The notes below the pieces were generated by a model, which worked only from the letters and a program-made list of their open reading frames with translations, was not told where the DNA came from and searched no databases. Positions 17,143 to 24,390 of a stretch of DNA of 64,000 bases are shown piece after piece. The position numbers and the translations under genes are program-made. Positions within the stretch are counted from its first letter, which is position 1, and each line of letters opens with the position of its first letter. Source of the DNA: Deltaproteobacteria bacterium (GTDB taxonomy: Bacteria > Myxococcota_A > Polyangia > JACPQR01). The DNA lies in the NCBI GenBank assembly GCA_016190375.1, contig JACPQR010000110.1, positions 1 through 64,000 on the forward strand, written 5' to 3'.

Positions 17143-17481
17143 TCAGCCCAGCCGCGCGAGGAAGCGCTCCACCATCGCCGCGTCGGACGGGTTGAGGGCG
17201 CCGAACTGCAGGCCAGCGGTAAACCCCTCCTCCTCGCGCTCGCTGCACCAGACGACCGTGGCGCGCACGCTCAGAGCGTCGGTGTCGGCCTCCTCGATAC
17301 CGTCGAGCGTCAGAAACAGCGACAGGTCGAGCGGCTCGCCCTCGGTCAGAGGTCTCTCCACGTCGAGGCAGACGCCGCCGCGGCTGAGGTTCCGCGTGGC
17401 GGCGAGGAGCACCTCGCCCTGCACGTCCACCTCGGCGGCGAGCTCGACCTCGAACCGCCGGTCCTTTCTCTCGATCATCAT
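17143..17481 (-). CDS. PilZ domain protein
   Basis: 112 residues. PilZ features: ERKDRRFEVELAAEVDV with the RxxxR-like ERKDRR, then TRNLSRGGVCLDVERPL (NLSRGG for the second motif), then ATVVWCSEREEEGFTAGLQF. Both c-di-GMP motifs look intact, so it is a likely c-di-GMP receptor. It is the last gene of a minus-strand run from ribF; its ATG overlaps the upstream stop by 4 bases. Confidence 0.85.
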   Translation of the reverse strand: MMIERKDRRFEVELAAEVDVQGEVLLAATRNLSRGGVCLDVERPLTEGEPLDLSLFLTLDGIEEADTDALSVRATVVWCSEREEEGFTAGLQFGALNPSDAAMVERFLARLG

Positions 17482-18020
17482 GGACGCCTCCGGAGCTGGC
17501 GGCCGAAGTAACCACCCGTCAGAGCGTCGAGGATCGCGGTGACCTCGCCGAGCCTCGAGCGGGCCTCCGGATCGGGCGCTCGCGCCAGCCGACCGACCAG
17601 CCGGAGTCGTTCGAAGTACAGCCTGGTCACGGTCTCGATCGCCTCCCGCCGATCGCGCGCCAGGCGCGAGGCGGACTCGAGCGCGTGCAACTCGTCCGGC
17701 TCGTACGCGAGCCGCGACAGGTCCCACTCGGCCCGTACCTCCAGGACGAGGCGATCGCTCGCGTCGAGCCCGAGCTGGTCCGACGCGCCGGGCTCCAGGT
17801 CCAGCGACTGGTCCCTGTCGAGATCTCGCGCGACGCGAACGCGGAGGGCCGGCAGAAGCCCGGCCGCGCGCGCCCGATCCGCGGCGGCCTCGGCACGCGA
17901 CGGATCGGCGTGGGCAGTCCGGACGGCCGCGGCCTGGACCTCGTCGATCCGCGGCTCGCGAGCGAATGCGGCTGGCTGACTCGCGATCAGCATCAGGAGC
18001 GTTGCCGCGAGCGACCTCAT
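17478..18020 (-). CDS. Secreted helical protein of unknown function
   Basis: 180 residues. Signal peptide (LAATLLMLIASQPAAFA), then a mostly helical, Arg/Glu/Ala-rich domain; the segment TVTRLYFERLRLVGRLA and the preceding beta-like stretch resemble a fragment of an outer-membrane-efflux or periplasmic scaffold, but I cannot assign a family. The ATG at 18020 is chosen because it overlaps the upstream stop by 4 bases; 18032 adds four residues. It lies between another secreted protein and a PilZ gene in the same run, suggesting an envelope role. Confidence 0.65.
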   Translation of the reverse strand: MRSLAATLLMLIASQPAAFAREPRIDEVQAAAVRTAHADPSRAEAAADRARAAGLLPALRVRVARDLDRDQSLDLEPGASDQLGLDASDRLVLEVRAEWDLSRLAYEPDELHALESASRLARDRREAIETVTRLYFERLRLVGRLARAPDPEARSRLGEVTAILDALTGGYFGRQLRRRP

Positions 18021-18424
18021 GGTCCACCCCATGCGGCGAGCACCAGCCACTCGAGCCTCGACCCATGGGCCAAGCTCAGCCGATCGAGCTCGCCTGGCTC
18101 GAGCTCGACCTGGGGACCATCCTGCCAGGTCGCCCGGACGACCACCGAGATCCGAGGCACGAGCCTCGTCGGGCGTGCCGTTCGGAGCGCGCGCAGACGG
18201 AGATCGATGTGGAGATCCGCCGAATCGGCGGCGAGCGGCGCGATCTCGGCGCCCAGTCGCGCATCGGAGGGCTCCTCCACGAGCGGCGGGGACTCCTCCA
18301 GGGCCTCGGTGCCGGTCGGATCGTCGGTTCTCGGATGTTCTGCCGCGGCAACCGTGCGGCCAGAGACGACGAGCGCCGTCACCACGACGGTGAAAGCGCA
18401 CCAGGCTTTCGTACGGGAGCTCAC
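18017..18424 (-). CDS. Secreted protein of unknown function
   Basis: 135 residues starting at a GTG that overlaps the DUF4912 gene stop by 4 bases (GTGA). A hydrophobic signal segment (AFTVVVTALVVSGRTVAAA) is followed by an acidic linker and a beta-strand-like C-terminal part (DLHIDLRLRALR, RLVPRISVVVRATW, SRLEWLVLAAW). Longer in-frame starts fall inside the neighbour and are rejected. No family recognised. The same beta pattern (VLEVRAEW) appears in the next gene, so the two may be distant relatives or partners. Confidence 0.6.
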   Translation of the reverse strand: MSSRTKAWCAFTVVVTALVVSGRTVAAAEHPRTDDPTGTEALEESPPLVEEPSDARLGAEIAPLAADSADLHIDLRLRALRTARPTRLVPRISVVVRATWQDGPQVELEPGELDRLSLAHGSRLEWLVLAAWGGP

Positions 18425-19530
18425 GGCGCCTGGGGACTTCGCTTGACGACCAGATCGGAAGAGCCCATCGGCCAGCCCTCGATCGCACGCCGCCGGGCGA
18501 GCGCTTGCTCCCTGGCGCCGGCGGTCGTCGTGCCCGCCGCGGTCGGAGGCGATACCTCCGCCGAGCGCTCGGCCGGTGGGAGGACCTTCATCCACTCGAC
18601 GCGCGTGTCCTCCGACGGCGAAGCCGGCGGCGTCCACGCGGGGCTCGAGTGGGCGATCGGAGCGAAGCGGCCGTCGGCGGACCTGAGCCCGATCGCCACG
18701 CGGTGCCGGGCGCCGGCCACGACGCCATGGAAGAAGAACTCACCCACGTCGCGGCCGTGGTCCAGCGGCTCGTCCCGGATCGACGTCTCCTCGGCGCGCG
18801 CGGAGAAGAAGCGCAGGGTGAGGTGGCCGTCTCCGCCGAGAGAAGCTCGCGCCCCGGCTCGCCCGCCCTCGGTCACCTCCCAGTACACGTAGACCAGGCT
18901 CGGCTCCACCATGAGCAGCGAGACCACGTCCTCGCCGTAGCGGTCGGGAGGCTCCTCCAGGTCGAGGAAGAGCGGTCCGGGCGGAGGGCCGGGCGGGGGC
19001 TTCGCTGCCTCGATCTGGGCCTCGAGCTTCGAGGCCAGCGCGGCCGCCGCGGCGTTGTCGGGCTCGCGGAGGGCGATGGCCCTCGCGATCTTGGACGCCT
19101 GCTCGACCAGACCCTGTGCGGCGTAGACCTCCGCCATGGTCAGCGTCTCGAACTCGTCCTGAGCCTCCTTCCCGGCACCCTCGGCGCGGGCCCCGCCTTC
19201 GCCGCCCGTGGAGTCCGGCGCCCTCGCCGTCGCGCCGGTCCCCTGCGCCGCCTGGTCGCCGGAGGCTGCCGGCTCCGGCGGCGGAGGCGCAGGCGGGGGC
19301 GGCTGCGACGCCCGTCCGGGCTTGCCGAACTTCTGACCGAGCTCGATGGCCCGGTCGAACAGTGCCTTCGCCTTCTCGAACAGCCCGCGCGGCTTGCCCG
19401 GGGCCGCCGCGCGCGCGAGCGTCGTCACCAGCTCGTCGCGGCCGAGCCATTCGGCTCCGTCGATCCCGCAGGCCCGGGCCAGCGAGAGCAGCTCGTCGCG
19501 GGTCATCATCTCGAGCTCGTTTCGATCCAT
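18421..19530 (-). CDS. DUF4912 domain protein with N-terminal Rho_N/SAP-like motif
   Basis: 369 residues. Residues 5-45 (MTRDELLSLARACGIDG, GRDELVTTLARA) form a Rho_N/SAP-like helical motif. A Pro-rich and Gly/Ala-rich linker follows (about 75-125), then a TPR-like helix pair (TMAEVYAAQGLVEQASKIAR). The DUF4912 domain spans about 175-300 (LVYVYWEVTE and EFFFHGVVAGARHRVAIG). The ATG at 19530 overlaps the ribF stop by one base (TGATG) and has GGGAGG upstream. DUF4912 has no known reaction; its position ahead of two secreted proteins and a PilZ protein hints at a cell-surface or regulatory task. Confidence 0.85.
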   Translation of the reverse strand: MDRNELEMMTRDELLSLARACGIDGAEWLGRDELVTTLARAAAPGKPRGLFEKAKALFDRAIELGQKFGKPGRASQPPPPAPPPPEPAASGDQAAQGTGATARAPDSTGGEGGARAEGAGKEAQDEFETLTMAEVYAAQGLVEQASKIARAIALREPDNAAAAALASKLEAQIEAAKPPPGPPPGPLFLDLEEPPDRYGEDVVSLLMVEPSLVYVYWEVTEGGRAGARASLGGDGHLTLRFFSARAEETSIRDEPLDHGRDVGEFFFHGVVAGARHRVAIGLRSADGRFAPIAHSSPAWTPPASPSEDTRVEWMKVLPPAERSAEVSPPTAAGTTTAGAREQALARRRAIEGWPMGSSDLVVKRSPQAP

Positions 19531-20441
19531 CACGTTCCTCCCACGATTTGCCTGGCGCGAGCGACGTCCTGCTTGATCTGCGCCTCGAGCTCGGCGGCGC
19601 TCGAGAACTTCCTCTCGTCCCGGACCCGCGCCAGGATCGCGAGCCCCAGGGTCCGGTCGTAGAGGTTACCGGAGAAATCGATGACGTGGACCTCGACGGC
19701 GCGGCCGGCGCCGAACGTCGGCCGGACTCCGATGTTGACCACCGCGGCGCGGCCTTCCTGCGTCACGCCGGCGTAGACTCCGTCGGCAGGCAAGACGCCG
19801 TTCTCGGCGCGGAGGTTCGCGGTGGGAAAGCCGAGCAATCGGCCTCGGCCGTCGCCGCGCACCACCCTGCCGATGAGCTCGTACGGCCGACCTAGCAGCG
19901 CGGTCGCCTGCTCGATGTCGCCCCTCTGCAGGGCCGCGCGGATCCTCGACGAAGAGACCGGCTCGCCGCTCTGGAGGACCGGAGGGACGACCTCGACGTC
20001 CATCGGGCCGAAGTCCCCGCGCGAGAGCGCGTCGATCTCACCCGCGCGCCCGGCCCCGAACCGGAAGCCGGCGCCGACGACCACGACGCGGGCGCCGAGC
20101 CCCCCTCGCAGGACGTCCTCGACGAAGCTCGACGGGTCGAGCGCGGCGAAAGCAGCATCGAAGGGCTGCACCAGGATCGCGTCGACTCCGAGCTCCTCGA
20201 TCCTCGTGCAGCGCCGCCAGATCGGCATGATCAGCCCGGGCGCCGCCTCTCTCGCCAGGACGACGAGCGGGTGAGGATCGAACGTCAACACCGTGGCCCG
20301 GAGCTTGTCCCGGCGGGCCCGCGCGACCAGCCGCCGGAGGATCTCGACGTGGCCCGCGTGGACTCCGTCGAAGTTCCCGATCGTGACGACGCTGGGCGGG
20401 GCCGGCACCGGGCCCTCTCGATACGAGCGAAGGATCTCCAA
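19530..20441 (-). CDS. ribF: Bifunctional riboflavin kinase/FAD synthetase
   Basis: 303 residues, the normal RibF length. The N-terminal FAD synthetase (nucleotidyl transferase) domain has GNFDGVHAGH, TFDPHPLVVL and SSSRIRAALQ; the C-terminal riboflavin kinase domain has RGRLLGFPTANL, ADGVYAG and VEVHVIDFSGNLYD. It makes FMN from riboflavin and then FAD. The start is uncertain: a TTG at 20441 (reading MEILRSYREG) fits the family best; a GTG at 20471 would add ten residues, and the ATG at 20603 adds unrelated basic sequence. It heads the overlapping minus-strand run and is divergent from recN. Confidence 0.92.
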   Translation of the reverse strand: MEILRSYREGPVPAPPSVVTIGNFDGVHAGHVEILRRLVARARRDKLRATVLTFDPHPLVVLAREAAPGLIMPIWRRCTRIEELGVDAILVQPFDAAFAALDPSSFVEDVLRGGLGARVVVVGAGFRFGAGRAGEIDALSRGDFGPMDVEVVPPVLQSGEPVSSSRIRAALQRGDIEQATALLGRPYELIGRVVRGDGRGRLLGFPTANLRAENGVLPADGVYAGVTQEGRAAVVNIGVRPTFGAGRAVEVHVIDFSGNLYDRTLGLAILARVRDERKFSSAAELEAQIKQDVARARQIVGGT

Positions 20442-20668
20442 GGAGGGCGCAATATAGCGGGGAGGTCTCACGGTCGCAACCGCGGGCCGAGCAAGAGCGG
20501 TGCCGCGCGCGATCGCCCTTCTCGCGCGGAAACTCGAGGTCGCCCCGAGTGGCGCCATGGCGACTCGCCGGCGAATCGCCACCTCGGGGCCCCCCTTGTT
20601 CACGCGTTTCGGGATCTCGTATATGGTCCGAGCCTTGCTTCGCTGGCCGGCGAGGCTCCGATCGAGTC

Positions 20669-22384
20669 ATGCTCAGTCACCTTCACGTCAGGGACCTCGC
20701 GATCATCGATGCGGTCGACGTGACGTTCGGCCCCGGCTTGAACGTCATCACCGGCGAGACCGGCGCCGGAAAGTCGATCCTCGTCCTGGCGATCGATCTC
20801 CTCATGGGCGGGCGTGGTCGGACGCGGCCGGACGTCGTGCGCGCGGGCGCCGAGGCGGCCGAGATCGCCGCCGTCTTCGATGTCGCGGACGACCCCGCGC
20901 TGCGCCGGAGGCTGGAGGAGGCGGGGTTCGGCGGCGACGAGGAGCTCGGCGTCCAGCGCGTGGTCGAAGCCAAGGGACGGGGCCGGACCTACCTGAACGG
21001 CAGGGCCACCTCGGCCGCGGTGCTCGGCGAGGTCGCCTCCGGCCTCTGCGACATCTCGAGCCAGCACGAGCACCACACGCTCTCCGACCCGCGTTCCCAC
21101 ATGGCCTTCCTCGACATGTTCGCGGGGCTGACCGGCCTGGGTGCCGACCTCGCGGCCGCGGCCCTTGCCCTCGCCGACGCCAGCCGTCGGGCCCGCGGCC
21201 TCGACGCCGACGAGCGCACGCGAGCGGAGCGGCTGGACCTCGTCCGCTTCCAGCTCCAGGAGATCGACGCGGCGACGCCGCTGCCCGACGAGGATCTGGC
21301 GCTCCGGGTCGAACGCGAGAGATTGAGGCACGCGGAGCGGCTCGGCAACGTCACCGGCGCCGCGGAAGACGCGCTCTACGGCAGGGATGGATCGATCTGT
21401 GGCGAGCTCGCCGCCCTCGGAGCCAGCCTGGTCGATCTGCGGGCGCTCGATCCCGCGCTCGACGGTCCGGCAGAGGCCATCGAGGCCGCGCGGCTCTCGC
21501 TCGAGGACGCCGCCCTGTCGCTCGGGCGCTACGCGAGGAGCGTGAGCGTCGATCCGGCGCGCCTGGCCGAGGTAGACGAGCGGCTCCACCTGCTCGAGCG
21601 CCTGACCCGCAAGTTCGGGGGAAGCGTCGCCTCGGTGATGGAGCACCGGGAGCGACTCGCGGCCGAGCTCGGCAGGCTCGGCTCGCACGAGGAGCTCCTG
21701 GCCCGTGCGCTGGCAGAGAAGGACGAGGCGCTCGGCCGCGCGGGCGCCCTGGCGAGGGCGCTGTCGGCCCGGCGGCGCGAGGCGGCGGCCGAGCTCGGTA
21801 TGGCGATCTCCGGGGAGCTGTCCTCGCTGGGGATGGGCGGAGCTCGCGTCGTGGTCGACGTGACCCCGGCGACGGCGGCCGACGGGGACCTCGTCGTGGA
21901 CGGGGCCCGGCTCGGACCGGACGGGATCGATCGGGTCGAGTTCCTGATCGCGCCGAACCGTGGTGAAGACGCCCGGCCGCTTCGTCGAATCGCCTCGGGC
22001 GGCGAGCTGTCGCGGGCCATGCTCGCCGTCAAGAGGGTGCTCTCTGGCCTGGGGCCGGCGGGAACGTACGTCTTCGACGAGGTGGACGCGGGCGTCGGCG
22101 GGGCGGTGGCCGAGGTCATCGGCCAGAAGCTCCGGCAGGTCGCCGACCATCACCAGGTACTCTGCATCACTCACCTGCCCCAGATCGCGGTCTACGCCGA
22201 CCGCCACTTCGTGGTTCGCAAGGAGGCCCTCGGCCAGCGCACGGTCTCGAGGATCGAAGCGCTGGGCGAGAAGGACCGCCTCGACGAGGTCGCGAGGATG
22301 CTGGGCGGGCTGCGCGTGACCCCGCGGACGCGGGCCGCGGCGGCGGAGATGCTCCGCCAGGCCGAGAGGGCCGTGGCGTCGTGA
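20669..22384 (+). CDS. recN: DNA repair protein RecN
   Basis: 571 residues, normal for RecN. Walker A is GETGAGKS at residues 29-36, the ABC signature is ASGGELSRAML, and Walker B is YVFDEVDAGVGG; VLCITHLPQIA is also typical. The middle is a long coiled coil. RecN is an SMC-like ATPase acting at double-strand breaks. Its stop overlaps the GTG start of the next gene by 4 bases. I see no LexA box in the upstream region, though a myxobacterial box might escape notice. Confidence 0.95.
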   Translation: MLSHLHVRDLAIIDAVDVTFGPGLNVITGETGAGKSILVLAIDLLMGGRGRTRPDVVRAGAEAAEIAAVFDVADDPALRRRLEEAGFGGDEELGVQRVVEAKGRGRTYLNGRATSAAVLGEVASGLCDISSQHEHHTLSDPRSHMAFLDMFAGLTGLGADLAAAALALADASRRARGLDADERTRAERLDLVRFQLQEIDAATPLPDEDLALRVERERLRHAERLGNVTGAAEDALYGRDGSICGELAALGASLVDLRALDPALDGPAEAIEAARLSLEDAALSLGRYARSVSVDPARLAEVDERLHLLERLTRKFGGSVASVMEHRERLAAELGRLGSHEELLARALAEKDEALGRAGALARALSARRREAAAELGMAISGELSSLGMGGARVVVDVTPATAADGDLVVDGARLGPDGIDRVEFLIAPNRGEDARPLRRIASGGELSRAMLAVKRVLSGLGPAGTYVFDEVDAGVGGAVAEVIGQKLRQVADHHQVLCITHLPQIAVYADRHFVVRKEALGQRTVSRIEALGEKDRLDEVARMLGGLRVTPRTRAAAAEMLRQAERAVAS

Positions 22385-23808
22385 CCCACCCCATCCCCCT
22401 GCCCACTCTCGGGGACCCTGGCGCCTCCAAGCGACGGCGGGTCGTGCTGGCGATCGCCGGGACGCTGGCCTTCGTCGCCGCGGCCGTCGCGGTCCCGCTC
22501 GCGCTCGCCGGTGCCGGCGACTCCGACCAGGCGGGCGGGCGAGCGGCCCGGAGGCGACCCGGAGCCGAGCACCCAGCCGCGGCGAAGTCGGCCGAGCCGC
22601 CGGCTCCGACAGCTCGTTCGCCCGCCGCCACCCCGGCGCCCGAGGCCGCGCCTCGATCGGCCGAGGTGGCGCCCCAGGAAGCTCAGGCTGCGGCGGAGAT
22701 CGAGCGCGACCTTCCCGGGCTCGAGGTCAAGCGCGGCACAGTGGACCGGGCGGGGACGCTGTCGGGGGTGCTCAAGCGTCACGGCCTCGGAGCCGCCGAG
22801 TCACACGAGCTCGCGCAGGCTCTCCTTGGCAAGTTCGACGTCCGGCGGGTCCGTCCCGAGCATTCCTACGTGCTGCGCTTCGACCCGGCCACGAAGAAGC
22901 TGCACGCCCTCAGCTACCGCGTCAGCGCCGCGGAGATCTACGACGTCACGAGAGACGGGCGGGGAGCGCTCCATGGCGCCCGCAGGCGCGTTCCCGTGCA
23001 GCGCATCCACGTCGCGAAGGGCGCCCGCGTCCAGAGCTCGCTGTTCGAGGCGGCCACCAGAGCGGGCCTGAGGAGCGTGATCGTCGGTACGATCGCCGAG
23101 ATCCTATCGAACGAGGTCGACTTCTACACTCGCCAGCGTCCGGGCGACACTCTCCGCGTCGTCGTCGACGAGGAGAGGGTGCAGGGGTCTTTCCAGCGAT
23201 ACGGTCCGATCAAGGCGCTCGAGTACCGGGGCGAGAAGGCCGGGCAAGCCCGGGTCTACCGGTTCGCCGCCGGCGACCAGGAGGGCTACTTCACGTCGAG
23301 CGGCCGTTCCGTCGAGCGCGAGTTCCTTCGCTCGCCCTTGAAGTTCGTGCGCGTCACCAGCGAGTTCAACCCCAGAAGGATGCACCCGGTCCTGCACCGG
23401 GTGATGGGCCACATGGGCGTGGACCTCGCGGCGCCGCCGGGGACTCCGGTGTACGCCTCGTCTGCCGGCACGATCATCGCGCGCGGCGACGGTGGCCCCG
23501 CCGGCAACATGGTGCAGATCCAGCACGCGGATGGGCTCGTCACGATCTACGCGCACCTGTCGCGCTTCGAGCCCGGCCAGTCCGTCGGAACGCGCGTCGA
23601 CCAGAGACAGGTGATCGGCTATGTCGGATCGACCGGCCGCGCCACGGGACCGCACCTGCACTACGGAATGAAGAAGAACGGGCGGTTCATCGACCCCGAG
23701 GGCTTCGAGGTGCGGCCGGGTCGCCCGGTCCCGCGGGCGCAGATGGACGAGTTCCGGCGACTCGTCGGGCGCCTCGACGGCGAGCTCGACTCGATAACGA
23801 TCGAGTGA
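22381..23808 (+). CDS. M23-family peptidoglycan endopeptidase
   Basis: 475 residues, GTG start overlapping the recN stop (GTGA). A membrane helix near the N-terminus (VVLAIAGTLAFVAAAVAVPL) acts as signal anchor, followed by a Pro/Ala-rich linker, an OapA/LysM-like region (about 115-200, TLSGVLKRHGLGAAESHEL), and a LytM/M23 domain (about 325-450). The zinc ligands are visible in HRVMGHMGVDLAAP (HxxxD) and in GPHLHYG (HxH). The layout matches MepM/YebA-like DD-endopeptidases that cut peptidoglycan cross-links in the periplasm. An active enzyme is expected because both motifs are intact. Confidence 0.92.
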   Translation: MTHPIPLPTLGDPGASKRRRVVLAIAGTLAFVAAAVAVPLALAGAGDSDQAGGRAARRRPGAEHPAAAKSAEPPAPTARSPAATPAPEAAPRSAEVAPQEAQAAAEIERDLPGLEVKRGTVDRAGTLSGVLKRHGLGAAESHELAQALLGKFDVRRVRPEHSYVLRFDPATKKLHALSYRVSAAEIYDVTRDGRGALHGARRRVPVQRIHVAKGARVQSSLFEAATRAGLRSVIVGTIAEILSNEVDFYTRQRPGDTLRVVVDEERVQGSFQRYGPIKALEYRGEKAGQARVYRFAAGDQEGYFTSSGRSVEREFLRSPLKFVRVTSEFNPRRMHPVLHRVMGHMGVDLAAPPGTPVYASSAGTIIARGDGGPAGNMVQIQHADGLVTIYAHLSRFEPGQSVGTRVDQRQVIGYVGSTGRATGPHLHYGMKKNGRFIDPEGFEVRPGRPVPRAQMDEFRRLVGRLDGELDSITIE

Positions 23809-23814
23809 AGAGAG

Positions 23815-24306
23815 CTACCTCGGAACGGGCGGCGGGACCTCGACCTCGCCGGTCACGATCTCGGTGGGTGTGGCGTTGCGCACCTCGAGCACCTTCACCT
23901 GCGCCTTGATTCGCTTGCCCGCGAGCGGGTGCAGGTACCGGATCTTCACCTGGTCGCTGTCGAGGGACAGGACCACGAAGTTGACCGGGCCGCCGCCGTC
24001 GGGCAGGTTCGCGGCGAACTTGCGGCCCACCTCGAGCGAGGCGCTCGCCGGAAACTCGGAGCGGAGCATCTCGCCCTCGGGCCCCGAGTCCTCGGCGCCG
24101 AAGGCCTCGGACGGCTCCAGGACGAACTCCCTCTCGTGGCCCTTCTCGAGCCCGTCGAGGTTCTTGTCGAAGCCCGGCAAGAGCGCCGAGAAGCCGTAGA
24201 CGAAGCGCAGCGGCCCTCCCCGCTTCTCCGAGGATTCGATGATGTCGCCGTCGACGACCGACAGGGTGTAGCTCAGGGTGACGACCCGGTCCTTTTCGAT
24301 TCTCAC
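23815..24306 (-). CDS. SlyD-like FKBP-type peptidyl-prolyl isomerase
   Basis: 163 residues. Opening VVTLSYTLSVVDGDIIESS, then PLRFVYGFSALLPGFDKNLDG, then the insert-in-flap region (EAFGAEDSGPEGEMLRSEFP) and the return into the FKBP fold (AGKRIKAQVKVLEVRNAT) match SlyD/FkpB two-domain isomerases. The His-rich metal-binding tail of E. coli SlyD is absent; the end is short and Pro-rich. Cytoplasmic chaperone/isomerase. It is convergent with the M23 gene at a 6-base gap. Confidence 0.9.
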   Translation of the reverse strand: MRIEKDRVVTLSYTLSVVDGDIIESSEKRGGPLRFVYGFSALLPGFDKNLDGLEKGHEREFVLEPSEAFGAEDSGPEGEMLRSEFPASASLEVGRKFAANLPDGGGPVNFVVLSLDSDQVKIRYLHPLAGKRIKAQVKVLEVRNATPTEIVTGEVEVPPPVPR

Positions 24307-24390
24307 GGGGCGAGACGATAGGAGGGTCGTCCGCCCTTGGTCAAGCGTGTGTGCTTCTCCGATGGACTACTTCTGCTATGGTGGCCGCCC

